Below, one piece after another: positions 16,448 to 23,682 of a stretch of 44,220 nt of DNA. The notes beneath the pieces are model-generated. The model made no database searches, was not told the origin of the DNA, and worked only from the letters and a program-made list of their open reading frames with translations. The DNA is from a virus: IMG/VR virus record IMGVR_UViG_3300031857_000399, positions 1 to 44,220 of that record. One strand, written 5' to 3'. How positions within the stretch are numbered: the first letter of the stretch is position 1; each line of letters begins with the position of its first letter. Both the position numbers and the translations under genes were made by a program.

Positions 16448-18484
16448 CTATCTTACGTTACTTATGTCAAAGGTCTGTATATAGGATGCTGACTCCTTCT
16501 TTTCTTTCAACACATTCCTGACGTCTCCTGCTGCTGCAACAAGCGCAATCATAAAAGCAACGGTAATATCCGACTTTGTTCTGTTGAAATGGTCGTACTC
16601 CATCATGTCTTCCAGTATCTCCTTAAAGAACATCTTATGCGAGTAGTTGTCAATCCAAAACTGAGCAAGTTCAAGTTGCTTGTTAAGCGAGAATGGGTCT
16701 TTTGGTGATACGCCCCACGTCTGTACAGTCTTTGCTTTTCTGTTAGGGTCTATAACAGACTTAGGTGTCTTGGTAATATAATTCCTATAACCCTTATCAA
16801 TAAACCACTCAAAGTAATCGTCATTCGCATTTTCGTATGTAGCCTTGCATCCGTAATAAAAAGCTGCCATCTGCACTTCGGTATGAAACTGATTCTTTGT
16901 TTTAGGTCTTCCTACATACAGCGCAACTGGTAGTCCGGTATTCTCAGGGTCGGTTGGGTCCTGCTGTTCGTAGACCACAATAACTCCGTTAGAACCTTTC
17001 CCTACGATAATGGTTGATGCGAACGGGTCAACCCCTATCTTGTACATGTGGCTATTGCTTGGTGTCTTTCCGCTGTCTCCCCAGTGCATAGCATTAGGGT
17101 CTTTGGGCTGTTTAAGTATCAACCACTTACCATTATTGTCATCCCGGTAGTCCACCTTATTTTCTGCCGACCATCCAAATGTAACCCTACGAAGTGGAGC
17201 TGGGTTGTCTTTCAAGTAGTCTATCTGCTCACGGATTAACCCTACGTTGAAAAACGATTCAGAGTCGTCAGCAGCAAATGCTTCCTCTTCACTAAATGGC
17301 ATCATCCTCTTTTCCTCCAACCTCATCTCGTCATCTTCAATAGCGTCTATTTTTCTTCTAAGGTATTCTTTTGCGCCCAGTTTTATTTCTTCCTTTGTAA
17401 GCGTGGTAGTTTCCAAAAGATAAGCCTCTTGTTCTCTACTAGGCTTTTCTATTACGCTCATACCGAACTTGTCAATAAATCCTTCGTACCCATCGTATGC
17501 CGGCTTGAAGTATCTGAAAAGTCCTGATGGGGTGGTGGCATGGGTGAACTGATTAGACTCGTTCCACAGCACCTTAAACCCTGCTCCTCCGTCTTTTAGT
17601 TTGTTTACGGTGGATGGCATTTCGGCAAACCCTACCTTTCTACTACCTTTCTCCAGCGTCTTTCTAACGATGGACCAGTATCTCTGTACTGGTACGTCAG
17701 GAGGGAACTTACCTCCCTCGTCTATTAACAGCCTTGTATTTCTTTTAGAGTCATAGCTGTTCAGCTTTGTATTTTTGAAATCTATCTGGGAGTTAAGACC
17801 TTCCGGCTTTTCTTTAATAGACGTCTGCTGTTTCTTTTTAACCCTGGATACCTGCTTCATAAAGCGAAGTATCTTTTCCGGGTCATCCCCTGCTGAAATA
17901 TCCGGCTTTAAAAATAGTGCCAGGTTACGGAAACCATATACCACCATCTCCTTAAATACAGACTTGGCATCCTCTCCCGTCTTGGAAACAATACCGCACT
18001 TAGCCTGCTCGGTCGTAGTAGCTGTATAGATTAGATTGGATGATGCCTGAGAGGTAGCACCCTCACGACGTGACTTAACCCTTATTACTCCAAGTACGTT
18101 ATTTGACTTTTCGCAGTGGTCAAGGAACAAATAATACCTTCTGTCACAATCCCTGTATTGTGGCCGGTCGCCATTCTCAAGTGTAAAAAAGTTAAGGAAA
18201 TAATAGTATTTTCCTGTAATAAAAGTGGGATAACCGTTATTCATAAACCAGTACCCATCCCTGCATCTTGTCAGCTCTTGCATGATAAACTCCCACTGCT
18301 CTTCGCTCCATATAGGATTACCGTCAGCATCATATTCAAGCTCCTCAAAGTAACTCGGTATTTCGGTATATTCAAAATACTGAAGACTATGGGGCTTGTT
18401 GCTGTTCGGGAGCTGCGACGGATGCGGCTGCTCTGGAAACTGATACGTTATTCCGTATATATTTAGGCCTGATTTTTTTGACAA
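16448..18484 (-). CDS. Terminase large subunit, 678 aa
   Basis: The packaging motor ATPase/nuclease. The ATPase half carries a Walker A-like VKSRREGATS (about 136-145) and a Walker B RLLIDEGGKF (251-260, catalytic Glu 256). The nuclease half has an RNase-H-like acidic strand (YKIGVDPFAS), a second acidic region (DYFEWFIDKGYRNYI) and a C-terminal FNRTKSDITVAFMIAL helix with Asp. Order and motifs fit crAss-like TerL. The start at 18484 (MSKKSGLNIYG) overlaps the upstream gene by 98 nt in another frame. A later start would lose conserved-looking N-terminal sequence, so the overlap appears real. Confidence 0.92.
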   Translation of the reverse strand: MSKKSGLNIYGITYQFPEQPHPSQLPNSNKPHSLQYFEYTEIPSYFEELEYDADGNPIWSEEQWEFIMQELTRCRDGYWFMNNGYPTFITGKYYYFLNFFTLENGDRPQYRDCDRRYYLFLDHCEKSNNVLGVIRVKSRREGATSQASSNLIYTATTTEQAKCGIVSKTGEDAKSVFKEMVVYGFRNLALFLKPDISAGDDPEKILRFMKQVSRVKKKQQTSIKEKPEGLNSQIDFKNTKLNSYDSKRNTRLLIDEGGKFPPDVPVQRYWSIVRKTLEKGSRKVGFAEMPSTVNKLKDGGAGFKVLWNESNQFTHATTPSGLFRYFKPAYDGYEGFIDKFGMSVIEKPSREQEAYLLETTTLTKEEIKLGAKEYLRRKIDAIEDDEMRLEEKRMMPFSEEEAFAADDSESFFNVGLIREQIDYLKDNPAPLRRVTFGWSAENKVDYRDDNNGKWLILKQPKDPNAMHWGDSGKTPSNSHMYKIGVDPFASTIIVGKGSNGVIVVYEQQDPTDPENTGLPVALYVGRPKTKNQFHTEVQMAAFYYGCKATYENANDDYFEWFIDKGYRNYITKTPKSVIDPNRKAKTVQTWGVSPKDPFSLNKQLELAQFWIDNYSHKMFFKEILEDMMEYDHFNRTKSDITVAFMIALVAAAGDVRNVLKEKKESASYIQTFDISNVR

Positions 18485-19211
18485 CTGTCTTTTCTTTTTT
18501 TACGAAGTTAAGAATACTATTAGCAAATGTCCAACCTCTTTCTGTAAGGAAGTATGTATACCTTGTTCCGGCAGGGTTCTTCTCTCTTCCTACGATACCA
18601 TAGCTGACAAGCCTTTTGGTAAACTCATTCAACTTGGCGTGCTGTAGTTGGGTATCTCTTTTGAACATGATAGACGTAGCTCCGTTTTCATGCTGTGATA
18701 AGAATAGTATGGAGATAATGTCTCTTGGGGTCATCTTGGTCTTTCTCTTTACCATACTCAGCTTGGCGTATATCCTTGCCCATGCAAGCACGTTTATGTA
18801 ATTGGTATTGATGCTTTGGTTGGGGTCGTAGAACTTAAACTTAGCTTTCAGCTCTTTATATATCTTCTTTCTAAGTGTAGACCTAAACTCTTTCTGCTGT
18901 TGCTTATGTCTTATCTTCAGGTTCTCTATCCTCTTTTTGTATCCTTTGACGGAAACGCGGTGGTTGCCACGCTCCCTTCCAATCTTAAACCAAACCTTCT
19001 TGTTCGTTTTCTTTACGCTCTCTCTTACTCTTATGTACCTTGCCCATGTCTTTTCATACAGCTTCTTGTACTTATTGGCTTTAGAATTATCTTCTCTGCT
19101 GCGTTTCTTATACTCTTTAATCATCCTTTCGACAGCGGCTTTTGAGTACCGCTTTCCGGTGCGTACGAGTATTCTTCCTCTTGGTTGTTCTTGTTCTGTT
19201 TTCTGTTCCAT
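18387..19211 (-). CDS. Terminase small subunit candidate, winged-helix protein, 274 aa
   Basis: The N-terminal half (about 15-130) is extremely basic and helical, probably coiled coil (AAVERMIKEYKKRSREDNSK). The C-terminal part (about 155-240) reads as a winged helix: PRDIISILFLSQHENGATSI, then LQHAKLNEFTKRLVSYGIVG and a wing RYTYFLTERGW. DNA binding plus position immediately upstream of TerL suggest TerS. It could instead be a late regulator. The last 98 nt overlap TerL; the overlapping tail here is Ala/Gln/Pro-rich and likely disordered, so TerL is probably the constrained frame. Confidence 0.6.
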   Translation of the reverse strand: MEQKTEQEQPRGRILVRTGKRYSKAAVERMIKEYKKRSREDNSKANKYKKLYEKTWARYIRVRESVKKTNKKVWFKIGRERGNHRVSVKGYKKRIENLKIRHKQQQKEFRSTLRKKIYKELKAKFKFYDPNQSINTNYINVLAWARIYAKLSMVKRKTKMTPRDIISILFLSQHENGATSIMFKRDTQLQHAKLNEFTKRLVSYGIVGREKNPAGTRYTYFLTERGWTFANSILNFVKKEKTVVKKIRPKYIRNNVSVSRAAASVAAPEQQQAP

Positions 19212-19534
19212 TACTTTCTTATAAAGTGTTCAAGTGGGTTTTTAGATACTCCTGGCTTATCCTCTTCCTTATCATTGCCTACCTTAAGTTCTTTTTTGAG
19301 CCATAGTAGGTTTTGTGCTACGTCTTTGCTGTCAACCATAGCCTTCCATACCCTTTCAAATGTCTTATCGTTCTTTGACTTAAAAGACACGTACTCTCCG
19401 TTAAGCTCTTCTGCCAGTTTAACGAGCTGGTAGTTTAGGGCATGATACAGCCCTTGAAGACCATCTGCTTTGTAGGCTTGCAGTTCTTTTTCGAGTTCCT
19501 CAATCCTCTGCTTTAGTTTCGGTATGTCTGTCAT
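19211..19534 (-). CDS. Small coiled-coil protein upstream of the terminase genes, 107 aa
   Basis: Residues 1-25 form a clear heptad coiled coil (DIPKLKQRIEELEKELQAYK), followed by a helical middle and a charged tail ending NPLEHFIRK. Its stop overlaps the ATG of the winged-helix gene by 1 nt. No known family. It could be a terminase accessory or small terminase component. Start ATG 19534 lies inside the end of the upstream 65-aa gene (35-nt overlap). Confidence 0.6.
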   Translation of the reverse strand: MTDIPKLKQRIEELEKELQAYKADGLQGLYHALNYQLVKLAEELNGEYVSFKSKNDKTFERVWKAMVDSKDVAQNLLWLKKELKVGNDKEEDKPGVSKNPLEHFIRK

Positions 19535-19697
19535 TTGATTTAGGTTTTACTTCCCAATAATAATTACAACTGCCATCTTCATTCATTGGAGGGTTTACAA
19601 AATACGATTGCATGAAATGGTATGGGTCTGATACATACCTATAACAGGTATGTCTTCTCTCACATTCTGTTGATTTACACTTCGTTATGTCGGGCAT
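19500..19697 (-). CDS. Small cysteine-containing protein, 65 aa
   Basis: N-terminal half has three cysteines with even spacing (C7, C12, C18 in TKCKSTECERRHTCYRYV) and another at about 43 (GSCNYY), suggesting a small zinc-binding knuckle. Similar small cysteine proteins occur in Bacteroidota phages, but the function is unknown to me. The gene overlaps the next by 35 nt and begins 1 bp after the co-chaperonin-like gene. Confidence 0.6.
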   Translation of the reverse strand: MPDITKCKSTECERRHTCYRYVSDPYHFMQSYFVNPPMNEDGSCNYYWEVKPKSNDRHTETKAED

Positions 19698-19698
19698 T

Positions 19699-20349
19699 TT
19701 AAACTCCTGTTTTATGGTTTTCTGTCAATTCATATCCGTGGTCGACGGCAATGATGTCTTCTTCTTTTACACGTATCAAACGGCTCTCTCTGCCTTTATC
19801 TGCATATACAACCTCGTAGTCTGCCATTGTCTCAATGATGACAATATCGCCTTTTTTAAATGAACAATCTGTCACATTATTTGCAATATTTGTGACAACG
19901 ACCCTGTTGTTTTCCTTCTCATCGCTAAGGTCGGTAAGCAGGAGTGCGGATGTTTTAGCCTTTTTATATATTCTTTCTGCAAGGATATATCCCGGCATAG
20001 GGGTAGGATTTCCATCATCATCAAAGTAGAAGAATATGTTCTTAGGTCTTACGGTGTAGATATACACTTTCTTATTCCCTCCGTATACAGAATCCTCTAA
20101 TGTTGTAATCGTATTTACCAGATTGTGGTCTGCGAAGGAGTTATGCCAACATACAATCCGTGTACCCTCTTTTAGACCTGTTTGGTTGTCGGCATAGACG
20201 GTGGCGTTAACGGCATTCTTTTCTCTTTCGTTCCAGCCAAAGTCTTTATCGATAAATAGTTTGATGTCTGTTCCTTCGATTTGGTGGGAGTATTTGTCTT
20301 CTTTGTCTACAACAACGACAATCTCACCTCGTAGTGGTTTGTAGTTCAT
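19699..20349 (-). CDS. Tandem GroES-like co-chaperonin, 216 aa
   Basis: I start at ATG 20349 (MNYKPLRGEIVVVV), which resembles the GroES start MNIRPLHDRVIV. The first domain then shows LKEGTRIVCWHNS (GroES VKVGDIVIFN-like). A second copy begins at about residue 121 (GYILAERIYKKAKTSALLL) and continues with FKKGDIVIIETMADYEVVY and a C-terminal VKEEDIIAVD resembling GroES SESDILAI. Two Cpn10-type domains in tandem recall chloroplast Cpn20. Expected role: capping host GroEL to fold a capsid or tail protein, as T4 gp31 does. Single-gene promoter box and upstream terminator sit at 20369-20417. Assigned from motif spacing, not a search. Confidence 0.6.
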   Translation of the reverse strand: MNYKPLRGEIVVVVDKEDKYSHQIEGTDIKLFIDKDFGWNEREKNAVNATVYADNQTGLKEGTRIVCWHNSFADHNLVNTITTLEDSVYGGNKKVYIYTVRPKNIFFYFDDDGNPTPMPGYILAERIYKKAKTSALLLTDLSDEKENNRVVVTNIANNVTDCSFKKGDIVIIETMADYEVVYADKGRESRLIRVKEEDIIAVDHGYELTENHKTGV

Positions 20350-20368
20350 GCTGTTTTCTATTATGATA

Positions 20369-20376
20369 CAAATATA
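20369..20376 (-). promoter_or_regulatory. TAnnTTTG promoter box for the co-chaperonin unit
   Basis: Minus strand TATATTTG, 19 nt upstream of the ATG at 20349 and 15 nt downstream of the terminator at 20392-20417. Matches the Bacteroidota -7 element; no clear -33 TTTG. Confidence 0.5.
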
Positions 20377-20391
20377 GGAAAAATTAGTAAT

Positions 20392-20417
20392 AAAAAAGCC
20401 CCTCTGAAAAGAGGAGC
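20392..20417 (-). terminator. Intrinsic terminator after the fibre-like genes
   Basis: Minus strand GCTCCTCTTTTCAGAGGGGC forms an 8-bp hairpin with a TTTT-type loop, followed by TTTTTT. It lies 41 bp past the stop of the gene at 20458-20997. Confidence 0.9.
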
Positions 20418-20457
20418 TTGTTAACCAAACCAAACCGTATGAAAAACCAAAACTATG

Positions 20458-20997
20458 TTATGGGTAAACCAAGATTTCGATTGGGTGATTAAATAAATAA
20501 TCATCTCCAAAACTTCCTCCAGTACCTGTATTTATTTCTACTACATTTGCAGAATTTCTAAATACTACTGCTGTATAAGGAGAAGCTATAGTTCCTCCGG
20601 TTGATGTAGTCATAATAAATGTCTTATCTAATGTAAATGCTCCATTTAAAGTCAATGTGTATTTACCAGAAGTTGTTCTTGCTAATGTAACTGTACCTCC
20701 TAATGTATTTTCAATGACAGTTGCTGTAGGGGCTGATGTTCCAGTTTGATTTAAAATAGCTCTATATGTCTTAATAACAACACCACCTACAGGAGCTGAA
20801 TTTGTAATTAAAGACCAGTAGCCTGTTTTACCAGCAAAAATATCAATGCTGTTAGCTGTTCCTGTACCATTCCATTCAAAAATTCCATAGTCTTTTACTA
20901 GAACGGTATAATTTTCACGACCATCTATTGCAGCGAGGTCAGCTGTTGTGTCCACAAGTCCTTGCTTGTTAGAACGAGGTTTTAATTGTACTGCCAT
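20458..20997 (-). CDS. Fibre-like protein A, 179 aa (paralogue of B)
   Basis: The first 65 residues (MAVQLKPRSNKQGLVDTTAD, then GRENYTVLVKD and IFAGKTGYWSLI) are closely similar to the neighbouring gene, while the remainder differs completely and is Thr/Gly/Val-rich beta sequence. A conserved anchor with a variable distal part is typical of head fibres or short tail fibres. The gene lies 14 bp after its paralogue and before a strong terminator. It is probably displayed on the virion and may bind the host surface; this is inferred from domain layout. Confidence 0.65.
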   Translation of the reverse strand: MAVQLKPRSNKQGLVDTTADLAAIDGRENYTVLVKDYGIFEWNGTGTANSIDIFAGKTGYWSLITNSAPVGGVVIKTYRAILNQTGTSAPTATVIENTLGGTVTLARTTSGKYTLTLNGAFTLDKTFIMTTSTGGTIASPYTAVVFRNSANVVEINTGTGGSFGDDYLFNHPIEILVYP

Positions 20998-21011
20998 TGT
21001 TTATTGTTTTA

Positions 21012-21554
21012 TTAGTTAAATACTTTTACTTCAAAATATTCATTAGTAAATGAAAGGTCTAAACCTGGTGTATCATTCATAAATATCTGAAGTCTTATTT
21101 CATTATCAGATTGTCTAGAAATAATAAACCAGTATGAATCAGTTCCTGTATCATAAATAAACTTTTTTTGATTTGGAACTTTTCCAGAAGGAAATAATCC
21201 TGTGCCTGTGCCGCTAAGTAATCCAGCTGAAACTTTAGTCCAAGTAATTGCTCCTCCTAATTCATTAGCATGAACAGTGTTTGTAATTGTTGTCCCATTA
21301 TATGTCATGGAAAAAGCGTATAGTTTAAAACTATTAGCTGATACGGTTGACGCATCTTTTATTATTAAACTCCAGTATCCGTTCTTACCTGCGAAGATAT
21401 TTGTGCTGTCAACAGTACCAGTTGGAACCCACTCAAACAATCCCAGGTCTTTTACGAGTACTGTATAATTCTCTCTGCCCTCTATTTTAACGAGGTCAGC
21501 AGAAGTATCTACGATACCCTGCTTATTACTTCTAGGCTTTAATATAACTGCCAT
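21012..21554 (-). CDS. Fibre-like protein B, 180 aa (paralogue of A)
   Basis: Shares the N-terminal block with protein A (MAVILKPRSNKQGIVDTSAD, GRENYTVLVKD, IFAGKNGYWSLI) up to about residue 65, then diverges into a different beta-rich C-terminus ending LSFTNEYFEVKVFN. A tandem duplication with distal divergence is the simplest explanation. Same proposed role: capsid- or tail-anchored fibre with a variable tip. Spacing of 21 bp from the secreted-protein gene upstream suggests cotranscription from the promoter near 21977. Confidence 0.65.
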   Translation of the reverse strand: MAVILKPRSNKQGIVDTSADLVKIEGRENYTVLVKDLGLFEWVPTGTVDSTNIFAGKNGYWSLIIKDASTVSANSFKLYAFSMTYNGTTITNTVHANELGGAITWTKVSAGLLSGTGTGLFPSGKVPNQKKFIYDTGTDSYWFIISRQSDNEIRLQIFMNDTPGLDLSFTNEYFEVKVFN

Positions 21555-21575
21555 TGTTTATTTGTTTATTTGTTA

Positions 21576-21974
21576 TTACTTATTTTTTCTTTGAAAGTAC
21601 CATAATTGTGGAACAAGAACAGTAGTTCCTGAGCTGATAAACTCTATTCTGTAGTAGGGAGCTACCGGACCAGCCTTACTGATAAATGCTGTATTAGTCA
21701 CCACATTAGACAAAGAAATACTATCGGTTCTGATGAAATTCACCCCATTAATGCTTTGAGTAAGTACTACTCTGCCGGCAGCAGTACCCGACACACGGGT
21801 AAGTACAGGCTGTAAAATAACACCATCCAATATATTGGAGAGGGTAAGATTTACTATAACCGTATCTGCATTGGTGAGGGTATCTGCTCCTGTAAAGGGA
21901 ACAGAATATGATGGCTGGGCGTAGGCGCAAGTAACACCTAACAGCATAGCCAAAGACATTAAAACTTTCTTCAT
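21576..21974 (-). CDS. Small secreted protein with signal peptide, 132 aa
   Basis: I use the ATG at 21974 (MKKVLMSLAMLLGVTCAYAQ), a textbook Sec signal peptide with predicted cleavage after AYA. The mature part is beta-rich (Thr/Val/Ser), about 112 residues, without cysteine pairs or catalytic motifs. An exported protein at the head of a fibre operon is unusual. It could act in the periplasm or on the cell surface, for example in superinfection exclusion, or be a virion component acquired from a host envelope protein. Upstream in-frame codons to 22064 run through a terminator and are rejected. Confidence 0.65.
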   Translation of the reverse strand: MKKVLMSLAMLLGVTCAYAQPSYSVPFTGADTLTNADTVIVNLTLSNILDGVILQPVLTRVSGTAAGRVVLTQSINGVNFIRTDSISLSNVVTNTAFISKAGPVAPYYRIEFISSGTTVLVPQLWYFQRKNK

Positions 21975-21976
21975 TA

Positions 21977-21984
21977 CAAATATT
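21977..21984 (-). promoter_or_regulatory. Weak promoter-like box before the secreted-protein gene
   Basis: Minus strand AATATTTG, one base off the TAnnTTTG consensus, ends 2 nt before the ATG at 21974. The placement matches the other terminator-promoter junctions of the late strand, but the match is weaker. Confidence 0.3.
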
Positions 21985-22038
21985 TTTGTAAATGTAAGCT
22001 TATTAGCTGTTATTAGTACCCAATAATATAAACACTTT

Positions 22039-22070
22039 AAAAAAAGCCCAACAAGTAGACACAAGTCGGG
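22039..22070 (-). terminator. Intrinsic terminator at the left end of the divergent region
   Basis: Minus strand CCCGAC pairs with GTTGGG (22070-22047; one G-U pair) around 12 nt, followed by CTTTTTTT. No protein gene lies upstream of it on the minus strand within the divergent region, so it must end some leftward transcript coming from 22071-23100, possibly the structured RNA. Confidence 0.72.
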
Positions 22071-22108
22071 AATGGTTTAAGAATACCTCAAATTTACAAC
22101 ATCGTTGC

Positions 22109-22139
<31 letters not shown>

Positions 22140-22153
22140 ATCTGTATACCATA

Positions 22154-22511
22154 ACTTTGAAGTAGTCTAGGAACAAGTCCAGACATACGCACTACTCCTC
22201 AAAGTAGTTACGGCTTAACAGAGATAGAGGTTTACCCTATCAATCCTAAGCCCAGAAGTCGGGTAGTAGCTGTCACCATAGACAGCAATGTGTCCCCGAT
22301 AGCGTAGCAAATGGTTTAAGAACATAAAGACCCTTAGAGGTAACAGCTGTTAACCAGATGAGTAAGGTTACAGGAACACAGGGCTGTTACGAAGGTGTAC
22401 CACTACGGTGGCAACGTACGGTCTAAGGCATAAATCTTAAACTAATGTAAGCGAAATTCATCCCGCACTTAAGGGGACTCTTGACTCTTGTAAGTAACAA
22501 TGCTCGCTATC
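22154..22511. ncRNA. Candidate large structured RNA, about 358 nt, strand undecided
   Basis: Protein-free stretch full of nested, mutually compatible helices. Helix 1: 22154-22166 with 22191-22205 (13 bp, 2-nt bulge). Helix 2: 22212-22217 with 22247-22252, enclosing hairpin 22223-22241. Helix 3: 22269-22274 with 22281-22286. Closing helix: 22298-22309 with 22501-22511 (11 bp, one bulge). Inside it: 22314-22321 with 22435-22442 (8 bp), 22332-22338 with 22422-22428 (7 bp), 22340-22346 with 22384-22390 (7 bp), 22347-22355 with 22366-22373, and hairpin 22400-22411, which on the plus strand has a UACG tetraloop closed by C-G. The tetraloop favours plus; the terminator at 22039-22070 favours minus. 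No known RNA family recognised. Confidence 0.7.
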
Positions 22512-23061
22512 CCAATCCCACACCACATGACGCTCGCACTATATATTTAGTACTTAATTAGATACCTAACAGATTAGCTGTTAATATACTGATTGATTGA
22601 GTTTAGTTATAATGTATGAATGCTGAGGGTTATCTGAAATACATAAAGGCTGAGGGTTCCCCCCTCCCCCTCGTATGGTCCCGACCCGGGGGAAGTCGAT
22701 TGCTGCTACTGAGTACCCTCCGTTTTCGTTTGTGCGACTCCGTTAGTCGTTTGCTTCCTTACTTTTATTTTTCTGTCATAAGGTTAACTAACTTTTTATA
22801 TTTGTATATATTATTATGTAGTTATGTTATGTCGGGATGATGTGCTTTCCCCTACCTCCTTTCCTTTACTTTCCTTATTCGCTAAATTTCCACTAACTTT
22901 TTTTTATTGCATCATGTAACTAATTTTTTATGTGATGTGATTAGATAGTTTTAAATGTCACGGGATATTGTGTTAATTCATCTGTTTTAATATAGGTGTG
23001 TTTTCTTTGGTTTGCCTTTCCTTTTCTTATTAGATATTATTCAATGCCTTATAAACAGCAT
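22512..23061. other. Protein-free part of the divergent control region
   Basis: No credible gene. It begins with AT-rich spacer containing GCTCGC repeats (about 22502 and 22532). A GC-rich island at 22650-22760 carries C runs (22659-22687), a hairpin CGAC...GTCG (22681-22698 region) and a second CGACT/AGTCG hairpin near 22734-22749. AT-rich sequence follows with a TATATTTG box at about 22798-22805 (plus). The rest is T-rich without clear structure. Confidence 0.5.
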
Positions 23062-23106
23062 TTAGATATTTTCTAATAAATCAGCTTTAAATTAGATGTT
23101 TTCTAA
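23062..23106. promoter_or_regulatory. Two palindromic operator sites TTAGA-N5-TCTAA
   Basis: Two perfect 15-bp inverted repeats, 23062-23076 and 23092-23106, with identical arms and spaced 30 bp start to start. They lie just upstream of the -33 element of the rightward promoter at 23131-23163. A degenerate third copy is at 23030-23044. The phase of about three helical turns suggests cooperative binding of a dimeric regulator, repressor or activator. Confidence 0.6.
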
Positions 23107-23130
23107 ATTTTCAACAATTGGTAATTTTTA

Positions 23131-23163
23131 TTTGGAAATATAGTTTTATTTGTAGTACATTTG
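23131..23163 (+). promoter_or_regulatory. Main rightward early promoter, Bacteroidota type
   Basis: TTTG at 23131-23134 and TACATTTG at 23156-23163 with a 21-nt gap match the -33/-7 consensus of Bacteroidota housekeeping promoters. Predicted start near 23170 gives a 30-nt leader to the ATG at 23200. Preceded by the paired operators, it is the best candidate for the promoter of the early region. Confidence 0.75.
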
Positions 23164-23199
23164 TATTGTTCTTTATTTATTCACTCAAAACACAAAACA

Positions 23200-23673
23200 A
23201 TGAACACACAAAACAATGCCACACCAGGTACACAGTTACCAGGAACAAAAGAAACGAAAACAGTAATTAATCTGACAGGCAAAAACTCTAACATGTCAGG
23301 CAAGGGACTAGAAGCCAAACAGGAAAGGGATGCAAAAAAATTACTACGCAAAGAAACGAACGAAGCTCGTAAAGATGCCATAAAGGAGCGCAAAGATGAA
23401 CAAAAGACGTTATCTTATCATTTCAAGGAGCTTCAAAAGTACGGGCAAACATACGCGGATAAACTAAGCAAAGAAACGGGCACAAATATCACCCTTTCAA
23501 ACATTCAGACGTTAAAATATCGGGATTTTTTACCATTCCTTACGATGTCCGAAGATTATTCAAACACCGCAAACGGTTGGACATTTGCCCGTCTGTTGTC
23601 TGTTGTTGCCCGTTACTACAGAAATGAGGCTAAAAAGCAAATAAACGATTCTATATTATTAGATATAGAATAA
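23200..23673 (+). CDS. First early gene, charged protein of unknown function, 157 aa
   Basis: Starts at ATG 23200 (MNTQNNATPGTQLPGTKETK), 37 nt past the promoter. Residues 1-35 look disordered; 36-80 are strongly charged and helical (KQERDAKKLLRKETNEARKD); the C-terminal half (about 85-157) looks like a folded helical domain with aromatic residues (YRDFLPFLTMSEDY, FARLLSVVARYYR). No family recognised. Being the only gene before the RNA-rich stretch and next to the early promoter, it could be a host-takeover or RNA-binding protein, but that is a guess. Confidence 0.7.
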   Translation: MNTQNNATPGTQLPGTKETKTVINLTGKNSNMSGKGLEAKQERDAKKLLRKETNEARKDAIKERKDEQKTLSYHFKELQKYGQTYADKLSKETGTNITLSNIQTLKYRDFLPFLTMSEDYSNTANGWTFARLLSVVARYYRNEAKKQINDSILLDIE

Positions 23674-23682
23674 GACAATTTA

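Noticed and set aside
21975-22064. Extended start of the secreted protein
   Set aside because: The extension covers a terminator and would hide the signal peptide that begins at 21974.
22154-22511. tmRNA, RNase P RNA or group I intron
   Set aside because: No tag-peptide frame with tRNA-like ends, no RNase P core motif and no split host gene flanking the element.
22616-22840. 74-codon plus-strand frame in the divergent region
   Set aside because: It crosses C runs and hairpins, gives a Leu/Ser/Arg-rich sequence with no domain pattern, and has none of the A-rich leader seen at real genes.
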